64,000 nt of DNA from Brockia lithotrophica (lineage in GTDB: Bacteria; Bacillota; Bacilli; Thermicanales; DSM-22653): the NCBI GenBank assembly GCA_003050565.1, contig PEBW01000001.1, positions 248,001 to 312,000 of the forward strand, given 5' to 3'. The first letter of the stretch is position 1; each line of letters starts with the position of its first letter. Positions 48,012 through 57,004 of this stretch are shown piece after piece. The notes below the pieces were generated by a model that saw nothing but the letters and a program-made list of their open reading frames with translations, ran no database searches and had not been told where the DNA came from. Position numbers and translations under genes: made by a program.

Positions 48012-50911
48012 AAGCTCCGCACCCCGGGGAGGAGGGACGTGTGCCGGACAAACCGTCCGTGGGCGGCAAGCGCATCCTTGGGTCCCAGGGCGACGACGCG
48101 GCCCTCGCGGGCAAACACCTCCAGGTAGGGCGCGTACTCCCGCAAATCTTCCGGCTTCGCGGCGAGAACCTCGGCCCGCCGTGCATCGAGCTCCTCGGGC
48201 GTGATCCCCGAAAAGTACTCGGCATCGCCGCGCTCACCTTGGAGGGAAGGGCTGAGGGGTTGGTCGAGGCGGGCTATCGTGCCCAAAATGAGGTCGTGCA
48301 TGTCTTCCCGTCCGAGGTCGACCTTCCGGAGGAAGGAAACCGCCTCGTCGTAGACGCGGATCGTCTCCTCGAGGTGGGGGTCGCGGTACGAGCTCATCAC
48401 CAGGCGACCCAGGCGGTCGATGCGGACAAACGCTCCGTACGCTCCGCCTTCTACGCGCACGCGGTTCCAAAGGTACTCGAGTCGGAGGAGCTGTTCGAGG
48501 ACGTACACGGACCCGCGGTGCACGTACCCGAGGGGAGAGAGGTCGAGCCCCTTGGCGACGTAAAACACGTCCGCGGCGGAGAGAAGCGCCTCGTCTGCGG
48601 CGGGCAGAAGCGCGGGGAGCACGCCCTCCGCCAATTCGCGTTTCGGGAGGGAGGCGAGAAAAGGCGCAAAAGACGCCCGGGCAGCGTCGAGAAGGTCGGG
48701 GTCTGCCGTAAAGGAGACGACGGCGGGGGCACGGAAGAGCAGCCGGTAGACGCGCTCCGTCTCCCGGGCGGCTTCGGCGAGCGCCTCTTCTCCCCTTTCG
48801 AGGAGTTCCCGCAACCAGAGCAGGTGCTCCACGCCGCCGGTCCGCTCCAGGACCGCAGCCGCGGGACTCATCTGCGCGAGGAGTCGCTGGGAGGCGACGA
48901 GGTGGCCGCGCGGAACGAGATCGGATTCCAAGCGGGCAAGCCGTTCGCGCAGGCGTTCGGCGAACTGGGGAAACGCGAGGACGCGTGTGCCTGTGGCGAT
49001 TTCCTCCATGAGCCCGGCCAGGCGAGGAAGCTCTTCGGCCAAGGCGCGCCCCCGAAGCGCCAGGCGGAGCTCGGGCTTCCCCTCCGCCCGCTCGTAAACC
49101 GCGATCGACGCGTTTACGCCGCCCGTGTGGCGGTCGAGGAGTTCGGCGAGCGTTTCGGCGTCGTGGGCATCCGTCGGCATGCGGCCGAGGAGGGAGGTAA
49201 GGAGCCCCGCGTAGAAGAGGTCTTCGGGGGCGAGCGGCGCGAGCGAAACGTACAAGGAGACGTAGGCAATCCGCTGGGTGGGGATCGGGTGCAAGAGGTG
49301 CACCTGTTCTCCTTCCCGGACGACCTCCGTAGGAACCTTGGGGGCAGAACGCGGAACGTCGTGAAGGGCGAGACGGGGGAGAAGGGCCTTGGCTTCGGGG
49401 GGATCGGGCGTCCGCTGCTTTTCCAAAAGTTGGGCCGTGCGCTGGCGCAGCTCCTCCTGCGCGGACGGTGAGAGGCTTGCGAAGGAGTGGCGGAGTACGG
49501 AGGCGAGGGCCGCCTCCTTGGCCTGCGCGAGACCGGGTTTGGGCTCGAGGACGACGAGCGCCTGGTGCGTTCCCCGAAGGTACAGGCGAGCGAGGAGGTC
49601 GGTGAACAATCCCGTCGGGATGCGCACCCGGATGTCTTCCAGAACGGCAGAAAAGTTGAGCGGCTCAAGAGGATCGCCGTCGTACCGCCAGCTCCGCAGC
49701 GCTTCGAGGAGGTAGACGAGCCCCTTCGGGTAGCTTCCCGTGTCGGCCTCCCTGAGTTCGAAGAGCTTTCGCGTGAGGGCAGCGTGTAGAAGTCCCAGAG
49801 GAATCTCCTCGCGGACGAGGCGCTCTACGGCGTCGCGCGCCGCGGCAAAAAAGGCAAAGGCCTGTCCGTCGGGGATTCCTTTGCCCACGAGGGCGAAGTA
49901 CGGCTGACGCACGTCCGCCTCCACGTAGGCGTAGACGTCCTTCACGAGCCCCGTGCCGAGGAGAGCTTGTCGGAGCGGTGCGGCGGGGCGGTTCACGAGT
50001 GCATAAGCGAGGATCTCTAAGGCAAACACCCACAACGTATCTCGGGCTTCCTCGCCGAGAACGCTACCCCAGGCGGCGTAGGTTTCCCCCTTCTCTTCGC
50101 CCTCCGGGAGGGGGTAGGCCTCGAGAACCACCCGCGGAGTGGAAAAGGGAGGCTGAAGGGGGGGGAGGGGCGTTGGGCTTTTTCGGGAGAAGTGGCGCAG
50201 CGCGCGATCCTCGAGGAACTCGAGCACTTCCTCCGCGACCAAGTCTCCGTACACGAGAAACAGGGCGTTCCCGGGATGGTAGTGCTCCTCGTGGTAGCGG
50301 ACAAAGGCCTCCTGCGTGAGGCCGGGGATCGCGTCCGGATCGCCGCCGGAGTCGAAGCGGTACACCGTGTCGGGATAGAGGGCGCGCTCGAGGGCGCGGG
50401 AAAGACGGGCCTCCGGCTGGGAATAAGCGCCCTTCATCTCGTTGTATACCACGCCGCGGATGTGCGGCTCGCCGTCCTCGACGTGCAGATGCCACCCTTC
50501 CTGCATGAGGATCGTCGGATCCTCGAGGAGGCGAGGAAAGAACACGCCGTCCAGGTAAACGTCCATGAGGTTAAAGAGATCCTTCGCCACCCGGCTTGCC
50601 ACGGGGTAGACGGTCTTGTCGGGGTAGGTCATGGCGTTCAAAAAGGTGTTCAGCGACCCCTTGGCCAGAGCGACGAACGGCTCCTTGAGGGGAAACCGCC
50701 GCGAACCGTTGAGCACCGAGTGTTCGAGGATGTGCGGAAGGCCCGTGTCGTCGTGCGGCGGAGTGCGGAAGGCGGCCGCAAACACCTTGTTGTCGTCGCG
50801 CGTTTCGAGAAAGAGCACGGGTGCACCCGTCGCTTCATGGACGAAGATCTTGGCTACGGCACCGATGTCTGCGGCACTTTCGTGCCTCACCTGCACGTAC
50901 CCGCGCGGCAT
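48008..50911 (-). CDS. M16C metallopeptidase (presequence-protease type)
   Basis: Large peptidase of 967 residues. The inverted zinc motif HILEH (near residue 60) plus the distal Glu in NEMKGAYSQPE define M16, and the length with two repeated halves fits the M16C subfamily, which degrades short peptides in the cytoplasm. The second half (LLHPIPTQRIAYVSLYV, GNA-type repeats) lacks the zinc motif, as expected. Its stop overlaps that of the convergent sensor gene by four bases. Confidence 0.9.
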   Translation of the reverse strand: MPRGYVQVRHESAADIGAVAKIFVHEATGAPVLFLETRDDNKVFAAAFRTPPHDDTGLPHILEHSVLNGSRRFPLKEPFVALAKGSLNTFLNAMTYPDKTVYPVASRVAKDLFNLMDVYLDGVFFPRLLEDPTILMQEGWHLHVEDGEPHIRGVVYNEMKGAYSQPEARLSRALERALYPDTVYRFDSGGDPDAIPGLTQEAFVRYHEEHYHPGNALFLVYGDLVAEEVLEFLEDRALRHFSRKSPTPLPPLQPPFSTPRVVLEAYPLPEGEEKGETYAAWGSVLGEEARDTLWVFALEILAYALVNRPAAPLRQALLGTGLVKDVYAYVEADVRQPYFALVGKGIPDGQAFAFFAAARDAVERLVREEIPLGLLHAALTRKLFELREADTGSYPKGLVYLLEALRSWRYDGDPLEPLNFSAVLEDIRVRIPTGLFTDLLARLYLRGTHQALVVLEPKPGLAQAKEAALASVLRHSFASLSPSAQEELRQRTAQLLEKQRTPDPPEAKALLPRLALHDVPRSAPKVPTEVVREGEQVHLLHPIPTQRIAYVSLYVSLAPLAPEDLFYAGLLTSLLGRMPTDAHDAETLAELLDRHTGGVNASIAVYERAEGKPELRLALRGRALAEELPRLAGLMEEIATGTRVLAFPQFAERLRERLARLESDLVPRGHLVASQRLLAQMSPAAAVLERTGGVEHLLWLRELLERGEEALAEAARETERVYRLLFRAPAVVSFTADPDLLDAARASFAPFLASLPKRELAEGVLPALLPAADEALLSAADVFYVAKGLDLSPLGYVHRGSVYVLEQLLRLEYLWNRVRVEGGAYGAFVRIDRLGRLVMSSYRDPHLEETIRVYDEAVSFLRKVDLGREDMHDLILGTIARLDQPLSPSLQGERGDAEYFSGITPEELDARRAEVLAAKPEDLREYAPYLEVFAREGRVVALGPKDALAAHGRFVRHTSLLPGVRSF

Positions 50912-50912
50912 C

Positions 50913-51407
50913 TCACAGCGTTCCCCCTTCGTTCGCCTTGCCAGCTTCTTCCTTCAGGTCCTCCGGCGCCTCGCGGTTGCGCCCGATGCGGCGCGCGAAA
51001 AAGTCGCCGGGCGTTCCCGAAGGCGTCCCCCCTTCTAGGGGCTCGTCTTCGAGGCGGCGGAACGTCCCGACGAGGTGCGCCCCCTCCTCGACGACGAGGT
51101 CTCGGTAGTGAAGCTCGCCTTCAAAGCGAGACCCTCGTCGCAGGACCACAGTCCCTTCGGCGATGAGCTTTCCCTGAAACCGCCCCGAAATCTGCGCTCC
51201 CTGCGCCCGCGCGTCGCCCTCTACTTGACCTTGGGGGCCGACGATGAGCTCTCCTTGACAATGAATTTCCCCGCGAAAGCTCCCGTCCATACGCACGGCC
51301 GCTTCGCTCGTGAGCGTACCCTCTACGCGCGTCGAAGCGTCGAGGTACGTCATCCGCCCTTCCCCGACGGGACGCTCAGTCGAGGGGTCCTTCTTCCGCG
51401 ACAGCAT
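50913..51407 (-). CDS. Bactofilin-type polymer-forming protein
   Basis: A 164-residue protein with a central right-handed beta-helix of Gly-rich repeats (VEGTLTSEAAVRMDGSF, GEIHCQGELIVGPQGQVEG, AQISGRFQGKLIAEGTVVL). It has charged flexible ends and matches the DUF583/bactofilin family. Bactofilins form nucleotide-free filaments that often recruit M23 peptidases. The upstream gene is an M23 peptidase whose end it overlaps by 32 bases. ATG at 51407 is six bases after GGAGGTG. Confidence 0.88.
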   Translation of the reverse strand: MLSRKKDPSTERPVGEGRMTYLDASTRVEGTLTSEAAVRMDGSFRGEIHCQGELIVGPQGQVEGDARAQGAQISGRFQGKLIAEGTVVLRRGSRFEGELHYRDLVVEEGAHLVGTFRRLEDEPLEGGTPSGTPGDFFARRIGRNREAPEDLKEEAGKANEGGTL

Positions 51408-52437
51408 GGACCACACCTCCGAGGTAGGGTACGGGATCGATCGGACGACCGCCGAGGCGCACCTCGTAGTGGAGGTGTGGCCCGGAGCTCCGACCCGTGG
51501 AGCCCATGTAGCCGATGAGTTCTCCCTTCTTCACGCTCTGTCCCCGTTGTACGACCACCTGGCTCAAATGCGCGTAAAACGTCTCCACGCCGTTTCCGTG
51601 GGCGATGCGCACGGTAAGTCCGTATCCGCCAACCCATCCCGTGTCTACGACGACCCCGGAAGCTGCCGCTCGGATCGGCGTTCCCGAAACGTTGGCGATG
51701 TCGACCCCGGTGTGCATTTGCAGGGCGAAGGTGAAGGGGTCGCGCCGCATCCCGAAACCCGACACGATCCTCCCGTCGGCCGGCATGATGCTCGGCACGT
51801 GCTCGGCGATCTCCCCTAAGAGGGCGATCTTGTGCTGAATCGCCGCCCCTCGCTCCTCGCTTCCGTTCAGGCGTTCGGCGAGGGAAAAGAGGAGCTCGCC
51901 TACGTTCCCCCCCGCCCCACGGGAGGGTTCCTCCCCCACGAGGGATGCGGGGCGGGAACCGGAGGTAGGCGCGGAAAGGGGCGTCGCCTGTCCCCGACCA
52001 ATAGTGCTCTTTCCCGTAACCTGCGTTTCCAATGCCGCGGCCAGACCCTCGAGCGCGGCAAGCTTGTGTTCCGTCTCCGCCAGGCGGCCGTCGAGTACCG
52101 CAATCCTCTGTCTCCAGCGCACGAGCTCGTCCTCGAGGGCGACGTTTTTCGAGCGCAACTCGCGGGCCTCCGCCTCCGCCTGCTCCTTGGCCTGAAGCGC
52201 GGTGTGGAGTTCCGCCCGTAAGCTTCCCGACGTCGCGTATTGGTGGACGGCAAATCCCGTCAACGCGGTGAAACCGAATCCCGCCGCCGCCAGCGTCCCG
52301 TAAAAGGCACGACGCGAAATGCGCAGCGAGCGAGCGTCCCCGCCGTCCAAGGGGATCACCTGGAGGACAAAGGCATCGTGGCGAGTATCCGAGGTGAGGT
52401 CGCGCCACGACCGCTTGTCCCATCGCGTATCCCTCAC
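51376..52437 (-). CDS. Membrane-anchored M23 metallopeptidase with coiled coil
   Basis: 353 residues: a basic cytoplasmic start, one membrane helix (about 45-65), a coiled coil (75-140) and a C-terminal M23 domain with intact ligands (MHTGVDIAN, YAHLSQ, HLHYEVR). This architecture is that of wall endopeptidases linked to bactofilins. GTG at 52437 lies six bases after GGGGGAGG. It and the bactofilin form a two-gene unit. Confidence 0.9.
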   Translation of the reverse strand: MRDTRWDKRSWRDLTSDTRHDAFVLQVIPLDGGDARSLRISRRAFYGTLAAAGFGFTALTGFAVHQYATSGSLRAELHTALQAKEQAEAEARELRSKNVALEDELVRWRQRIAVLDGRLAETEHKLAALEGLAAALETQVTGKSTIGRGQATPLSAPTSGSRPASLVGEEPSRGAGGNVGELLFSLAERLNGSEERGAAIQHKIALLGEIAEHVPSIMPADGRIVSGFGMRRDPFTFALQMHTGVDIANVSGTPIRAAASGVVVDTGWVGGYGLTVRIAHGNGVETFYAHLSQVVVQRGQSVKKGELIGYMGSTGRSSGPHLHYEVRLGGRPIDPVPYLGGVVHAVAEEGPLD

Positions 52438-52629
52438 CGCCCTCCTCCCCCTTTCCGAACTCCCTCGTCTTCCCTGGAACCCGTCCGTCCCCACGTTCCT
52501 CTGGAAAAAAGTCCTCGGAAAAACGACGAGAAGGAGATCCGCGGCGCAAAACCAGGCGCTTCACATTGTATCGCAACGAAAGAACCGACTCCACCGCGAA
52601 TTCCGAAATCGGAGAAAATCGGACGACGC

Positions 52630-53355
52630 CTACCCCTCTTCTACGTCCGCAACGAGGGTCTCCAGGGCGAGCTGGATCATCGCTGTAAACGTCCGCTCTC
52701 GCTCCTCCGCCGTGGTCTCCTCCCGCGTCACGAGGTGATCGCTCACCGTGAGGATGGATAGAGCGCGGGCGCCGTAGGCTTTGGCGAGCGTGTAGAGCGC
52801 CGCGGTTTCCATCTCTACGCAGAGGGTTCCGTGTTCGGCGAGCTTCTTCTCGTAGGCTTCTTTGTCCGCGTCGCCGTAAAAGCGATCGGTGGTAAACACA
52901 CCGCCCACGTGGACGGGGAGTTCGAGGCGCCGCGCCACGCGGTAGGCGGCGCACAGGAGGGAAAAGTCGGCCAGGGGAGCGTAGTCGATGCCCCGGAAGT
53001 GCAGGCGATTCATGTTCGAGTCCGTCGATGCGCCCTGGGCGAGGACGACGTCCCGCAGTCGCACTTCGGGGAGAAAGGCGCCGCACGTCCCCACGCGGAT
53101 GAGCGTGCGCACTTCATACTCTCGAAGGAGTTCCGTGGCGTAGATCGCCATAGAAGGCATGCCCATGCCCGTTCCTTGAACTGTCACCCGTTCCCCGCGG
53201 TAGGTCCCCGTGTAGCCGTACATTCCCCGCACGGCGTTCACTTCCACAGCACCTTCGAGAAACTCCCGGGCGATAAAACGCGCCCGCAAGGGATCTCCCG
53301 GGAGCAGGACTTTGGACGCGACGTCTTCTTTCCGGGCACCGATGTGCAGGCTCAC
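52630..53355 (-). CDS. deoD: Purine nucleoside phosphorylase, DeoD type
   Basis: Hexameric trimeric-dimer type phosphorylase, 241 residues. Phosphate site [37 protein letters not shown], and [12 protein letters not shown]; the Asp in TVSDHL is the catalytic acid. Acts in purine salvage. It stands alone between the M23 unit and the haem genes. Confidence 0.95.
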   Translation of the reverse strand: MSLHIGARKEDVASKVLLPGDPLRARFIAREFLEGAVEVNAVRGMYGYTGTYRGERVTVQGTGMGMPSMAIYATELLREYEVRTLIRVGTCGAFLPEVRLRDVVLAQGASTDSNMNRLHFRGIDYAPLADFSLLCAAYRVARRLELPVHVGGVFTTDRFYGDADKEAYEKKLAEHGTLCVEMETAALYTLAKAYGARALSILTVSDHLVTREETTAEERERTFTAMIQLALETLVADVEEG

Positions 53356-53406
53356 GATGGGACGACCTCCTCGAAATCTCCTGTTTTACGCGCCTTTACG
53401 CGCCGC

Positions 53407-54843
53407 TTACGCGCGTTTTGCCAAGGCGGCGAGGTGCTCGAGTGCTTCGTCTGCCGCCCGCTCGCCCCCCGTGAGGCAGTCCGGTATCCCCACGCCGGTA
53501 AAGACCGCCCCGCGGACCACGAGGGGAAGGCCGAGGTTGGCAAAGTACGTGCGAATACGGGCGAGGCGTTCCTTGTGCCCTACCGTGTACAGGGCGAGGG
53601 AACGGTCGAAGCGGCTCACGAGGGCGGATCGGACGGGAGGAAGGTTGCCGAGGAGGCGCGCGAGGTCTTCCTCCACGGCTTCGCGAAGTTCGGCGTCCGC
53701 CGTGTACCGCTCCACGGAGCGCCGATCGACGAATACCCTTACCAGCGATTCTCCCGGGGGCACCGTGTGCGGCCACTTCCGCGACGTAAAGGAAACCGAA
53801 CTCACAACGCGCCGCTCCCGCGGCGGAACGAGGATTGCCGCCCCGGAAAATCCGAGAAGCGGGGGTGAGGCGAAGCGGAACGCGACGTTGGCCGTGGACG
53901 AGTACGGGATTTCTTCGAGGAGGGCCGCACCGTCTTCCCGTCCCATCCCGCGCAAGAGGCGCGCGAGCTCCCACGCCGGGAGGGTACTCACCACGACGAA
54001 AGCGGAGACGGTTTCCCCCGTGGAAAGCACGAGCTTCCAGAGACCGTCCTCCCAGGCGAGAGCCTCCACCCCCGTCTGCAGGTGGACGGCGTCGGGAGGT
54101 AGCGCCCGAGCGAGGCGACGGACGAGCTCTTCGAGACCCGAACGGAGGGTGAGGAACCTTCCCGCTCCGGGCGCCCGAGAGGCGGACTTCGTTTCTCCCC
54201 GCACCGAGGGACGGGAGGACCGCCGCAACCCGAGGAGGACGCTGCGGTAGCGTCGCTCGAGGTCGCGGTACGCAGGAAACAAGGTATCTAGGCTCAGGAC
54301 GTCCGCCTCGGCGCCGTACACCGTACCCACGAGAGGTTCGATGAGCGCTTCGACCACCTCGTCGCCAAAGCGGCGGCGGAAAAATTCGCCCACGGAGACG
54401 TCCCCCGGCGCATCCAACGGGGGAAGCACGAAGTCGAGAGCGGCCCGGAGTTTTCCCGCAGGGGAAAGGAGGGGGGTGCGGACCATGGAAAGCAGGCGCC
54501 GCGGTACCCCCATTTCCGTGCCCGGGGGAAGGGGGAGGAGTCGGCCGCGGTGGTAGACGTAGGTCGGCCCCGCCTCCGGATTTTGCGCGACGAGCTCGTC
54601 CTCGAGCCCGAGTTCGCGAAGCACGGAAAAGATCTTTTCGTCCCTGGCAAAAAATGCGTCCGGACCGCGCTCCACTATCGCCCCGTCGGCGACGTGGGTC
54701 TCCACCACTCCCCCGAGCCGCGGAGCCCGCTCGTAGACGTCGACGCGCAGGAAGGGAACGCGCTCTTTTTTCCGTACGAGGAAATACGCGGCGGCGAGGC
54801 CGGACACGCCGCCTCCCAGGACGGCGACCCGCATTTCGTTCAC
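53407..54843 (-). CDS. hemY: Protoporphyrinogen/coproporphyrinogen III oxidase HemY (CgoX)
   Basis: FAD enzyme of haem synthesis, 478 residues. N-terminal VAVLGGGVSGLAAAYFL binds FAD; LGGVVETHVADGAIVERGPDAF and PLVGTVYGAEADVLSLDTLFP, given in part, are typical of the HemY family. In Bacillota it acts on coproporphyrinogen III in the coproporphyrin-dependent route. Last gene of hemE-hemH-hemY; its GTG overlaps the hemH stop. Confidence 0.93.
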   Translation of the reverse strand: MNEMRVAVLGGGVSGLAAAYFLVRKKERVPFLRVDVYERAPRLGGVVETHVADGAIVERGPDAFFARDEKIFSVLRELGLEDELVAQNPEAGPTYVYHRGRLLPLPPGTEMGVPRRLLSMVRTPLLSPAGKLRAALDFVLPPLDAPGDVSVGEFFRRRFGDEVVEALIEPLVGTVYGAEADVLSLDTLFPAYRDLERRYRSVLLGLRRSSRPSVRGETKSASRAPGAGRFLTLRSGLEELVRRLARALPPDAVHLQTGVEALAWEDGLWKLVLSTGETVSAFVVVSTLPAWELARLLRGMGREDGAALLEEIPYSSTANVAFRFASPPLLGFSGAAILVPPRERRVVSSVSFTSRKWPHTVPPGESLVRVFVDRRSVERYTADAELREAVEEDLARLLGNLPPVRSALVSRFDRSLALYTVGHKERLARIRTYFANLGLPLVVRGAVFTGVGIPDCLTGGERAADEALEHLAALAKRA

Positions 54844-55781
54844 CTTCTACCCCTCCCCGCGCCACGCCCGTCTTCCGCGTGGGCGCGCATCCTGCGAAGT
54901 CCGCCCAAGACGAGCGCGGCGAGCATCCCGACGAAAGCCGACGACGACCCCGGAAGGGGGAGGCGGTGAAAGGCGAGGCCGTGCGCTTCGGCGATCGCCT
55001 TCGCCTCCACATCCAGGTCGTAGACGACCTCCAGGTGTTCGCTCACAAAGCCGATGGGAGCTACGAGCACGCTGCGCGCGCGCCGCGCGACCTCCGGGAG
55101 AACTTCTCCTACGTCGGGGCCGATCCAGGGAAGGCCCGGCCGTCCCGCGCTCTGAAACGCAAGGCGGTACCTCCCCTCCGGGACTTCGGCCGCCCGCGCG
55201 ACGGCGGCGGCGAGGCGTTCCAGGCTCCGCACGTACGGATCTTCCGGCGGCACGGGGAGGCTGTGCGCCGTGAAGAGGACGTACGGGTCCGCATCCTCCC
55301 ACGCCTTACGCACGGCCTCTGCCCACCACGCCACAAGACAGGGATGGTTGCCGAAATCTTCGACGACGTGCGCCTCGAGGCCCAGGGATTCCGCCGCGCG
55401 TCGGACGCGCTCCACGTACTCCACGTGGTGTGCCGGGGAGTAGTGAGGAGCCAGGGGAAGGAGGAGGATGCTCCGTACGCCCTGAGCCGCCAACGCCCGA
55501 ACTCCGTCTTCCAGGTAGGGAGGCGCGTGGCGGTACGCGCTCACGAGCGGAAGTTCGTCGGGAAAGAGGAGCGCGGCGAGCACTCGGCGCAGGGCGGCTA
55601 CTTGGCGCTCGGTCTCGCGAAGAAGGCGATCGGTCCCGCCGACGGCCCGGTAGCGCCGGACGAGATCGGCGAGTTCTTCGGGCTTCGGAGGGTGTCCGCG
55701 GCGGATGTGCGTGAAGTACGATTCGATCTCCTCCAGGCTGCGCGGCGCGCCGTAGGAAGCGATGAGAACGCCCGCCTTCAT
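54840..55781 (-). CDS. hemH: Ferrochelatase HemH (coproporphyrin type, CpfC)
   Basis: Inserts iron into the porphyrin. The 313 residues have LIASYGAPRSLEEIESYF, the metal-binding His in VLFTAHSLP and Glu in GFVSEHLEVVYDLD. No [2Fe-2S] Cys cluster, as in Bacillus. The start overlaps the hemE stop (ATGA). A hydrophobic stretch near the C-terminus (SSAFVGMLAALVLGG) might associate with membrane. Confidence 0.93.
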   Translation of the reverse strand: MKAGVLIASYGAPRSLEEIESYFTHIRRGHPPKPEELADLVRRYRAVGGTDRLLRETERQVAALRRVLAALLFPDELPLVSAYRHAPPYLEDGVRALAAQGVRSILLLPLAPHYSPAHHVEYVERVRRAAESLGLEAHVVEDFGNHPCLVAWWAEAVRKAWEDADPYVLFTAHSLPVPPEDPYVRSLERLAAAVARAAEVPEGRYRLAFQSAGRPGLPWIGPDVGEVLPEVARRARSVLVAPIGFVSEHLEVVYDLDVEAKAIAEAHGLAFHRLPLPGSSSAFVGMLAALVLGGLRRMRAHAEDGRGAGRGRR

Positions 55782-56884
55782 AGGGTTCCCCCCTTGGCCT
55801 GCGCGCGTTTGCGCGCGGCCGACGTCGTGCGGACGAAATCCGTGAGGTATTTGAGCTTTCCTACGTCGACTTCCGGAAAGAGGCCGTGCCCTACGTTGAA
55901 GATGTGGCCGGGAGCCCGCTCACCCTCTTCGAGGACGCGTACGGCGTAGGCCTCGAGGATCTCCTCGGGCGCAAAAAGCCACGAAGGATCGTAGTTCCCC
56001 TGAAGCACGAACCGGCCCCCCGTACGCGTTGCGGCGTCGGCCAGGGAAACGCGCCAGTCTACCCCGAGCACGTCTACGGTGAGGTCGGAGAGGAGCGGCA
56101 GAAGCTCCCCCGAGGAGACCCCGGGGTAGTAGATGAGCACGTGCCCCGGGTTGTCCCGACGGAGCCCCTCCAAGAGCTGCCGTACGTACGGAAGGACGTA
56201 CCGCCCGTAATCCCAGGGAGAGAGGGCCCCCGCCCAGCTGTCGAACAGCATGAGCGCATCCGCACCGGACCGAGCTTGGTACGTGAGGTAGTCCACCGTC
56301 AGGTTCACGAGGGATTCCTGGAGCTCGCGCCAAAACGAGGGGGCAGAGAGATAGGCCGCCTTCGTGCGGCGGAACTCCCGCGTCGCCCCTCCTTCCAGGA
56401 GGTAGCTTGCGACGGTGAACGGCGCTCCGGCAAAGCCGATGACGGGAACGGGAGCTTCCCGCAGAACGGACAAGGTTTCCCCTACAAAAGAAACGCGTTC
56501 GGGCGCAAAGGCGCGCAGGCGCGCGACGTCCCCTTTCGCGCGAACGGGCGGATCGAGAACGGGGCCTCTTCCCTCCACAAAACGCACGTCGAATCCTACG
56601 CCGGCGAGCGGAGTGAGGATGTCCGCGTAGAGGATGGCCGCATCCACCCCCAGCCGATCTACGGGCAAGAGGGTGATCCGCACGGCGGTCTCCACATCGC
56701 GACTCGCCGCGAGCAAGTCGCGCTCGCCTTTTAGGGCGTGGTACTTCGGGTCGTAGCGTCCCGCCTGCCGCATGTACCACACCGGCACCCGCTCTACCGC
56801 TTCGCGACGCGCGGCGCGCAAAAAGAGGTCGTTCTTTCGCCGATTGGGAGAGGGGGTTTCTCCTTCCCCCCGTTTCGCCGTCAC
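55778..56884 (-). CDS. hemE: Uroporphyrinogen decarboxylase
   Basis: Decarboxylates uroporphyrinogen III to coproporphyrinogen III. The 368 residues have VPVWYMRQAGRYDPKY (substrate-binding Arg), ILYADILTPLAGVG and MLFDSWAGALSPWDY. First gene of the haem operon; GTG at 56884 with GGGGGAGG upstream. Confidence 0.95.
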   Translation of the reverse strand: MTAKRGEGETPSPNRRKNDLFLRAARREAVERVPVWYMRQAGRYDPKYHALKGERDLLAASRDVETAVRITLLPVDRLGVDAAILYADILTPLAGVGFDVRFVEGRGPVLDPPVRAKGDVARLRAFAPERVSFVGETLSVLREAPVPVIGFAGAPFTVASYLLEGGATREFRRTKAAYLSAPSFWRELQESLVNLTVDYLTYQARSGADALMLFDSWAGALSPWDYGRYVLPYVRQLLEGLRRDNPGHVLIYYPGVSSGELLPLLSDLTVDVLGVDWRVSLADAATRTGGRFVLQGNYDPSWLFAPEEILEAYAVRVLEEGERAPGHIFNVGHGLFPEVDVGKLKYLTDFVRTTSAARKRAQAKGGTL

Positions 56885-56958
56885 CTCTCCTCCCCCTTAC
56901 CTACCGCGCCCCGCGCGGCGTTTTCGGTTTCCCCCATACCGCGCCACCCTTCTCACGG

Positions 56959-56972
56959 GGAAAGCGCTTACG
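56959..56972 (-). promoter_or_regulatory. cre-like sequence between pgcA and hemE
   Basis: GGAAAGCGCTTACG matches 12 of the 14 positions of the CcpA operator consensus TGWAANCGNTNWCA; the two end bases differ. It lies 75 bases before hemE. One match in a GC-rich genome may be chance. Confidence 0.25.
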
Positions 56973-57004
56973 CCTTCTGCCGAGGGGTGGTCCCCTCCGG
57001 CGCA

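Noticed and set aside
53407-55012. 538-codon minus-strand frame overlapping hemY in another register
   Set aside because: Arg/Pro-rich composition typical of an out-of-frame shadow; hemY in the correct frame has full family motifs.
56979-57001. Terminator directly after pgcA
   Set aside because: A GC hairpin exists but one arm has a bulge and no T-run follows on the minus strand.
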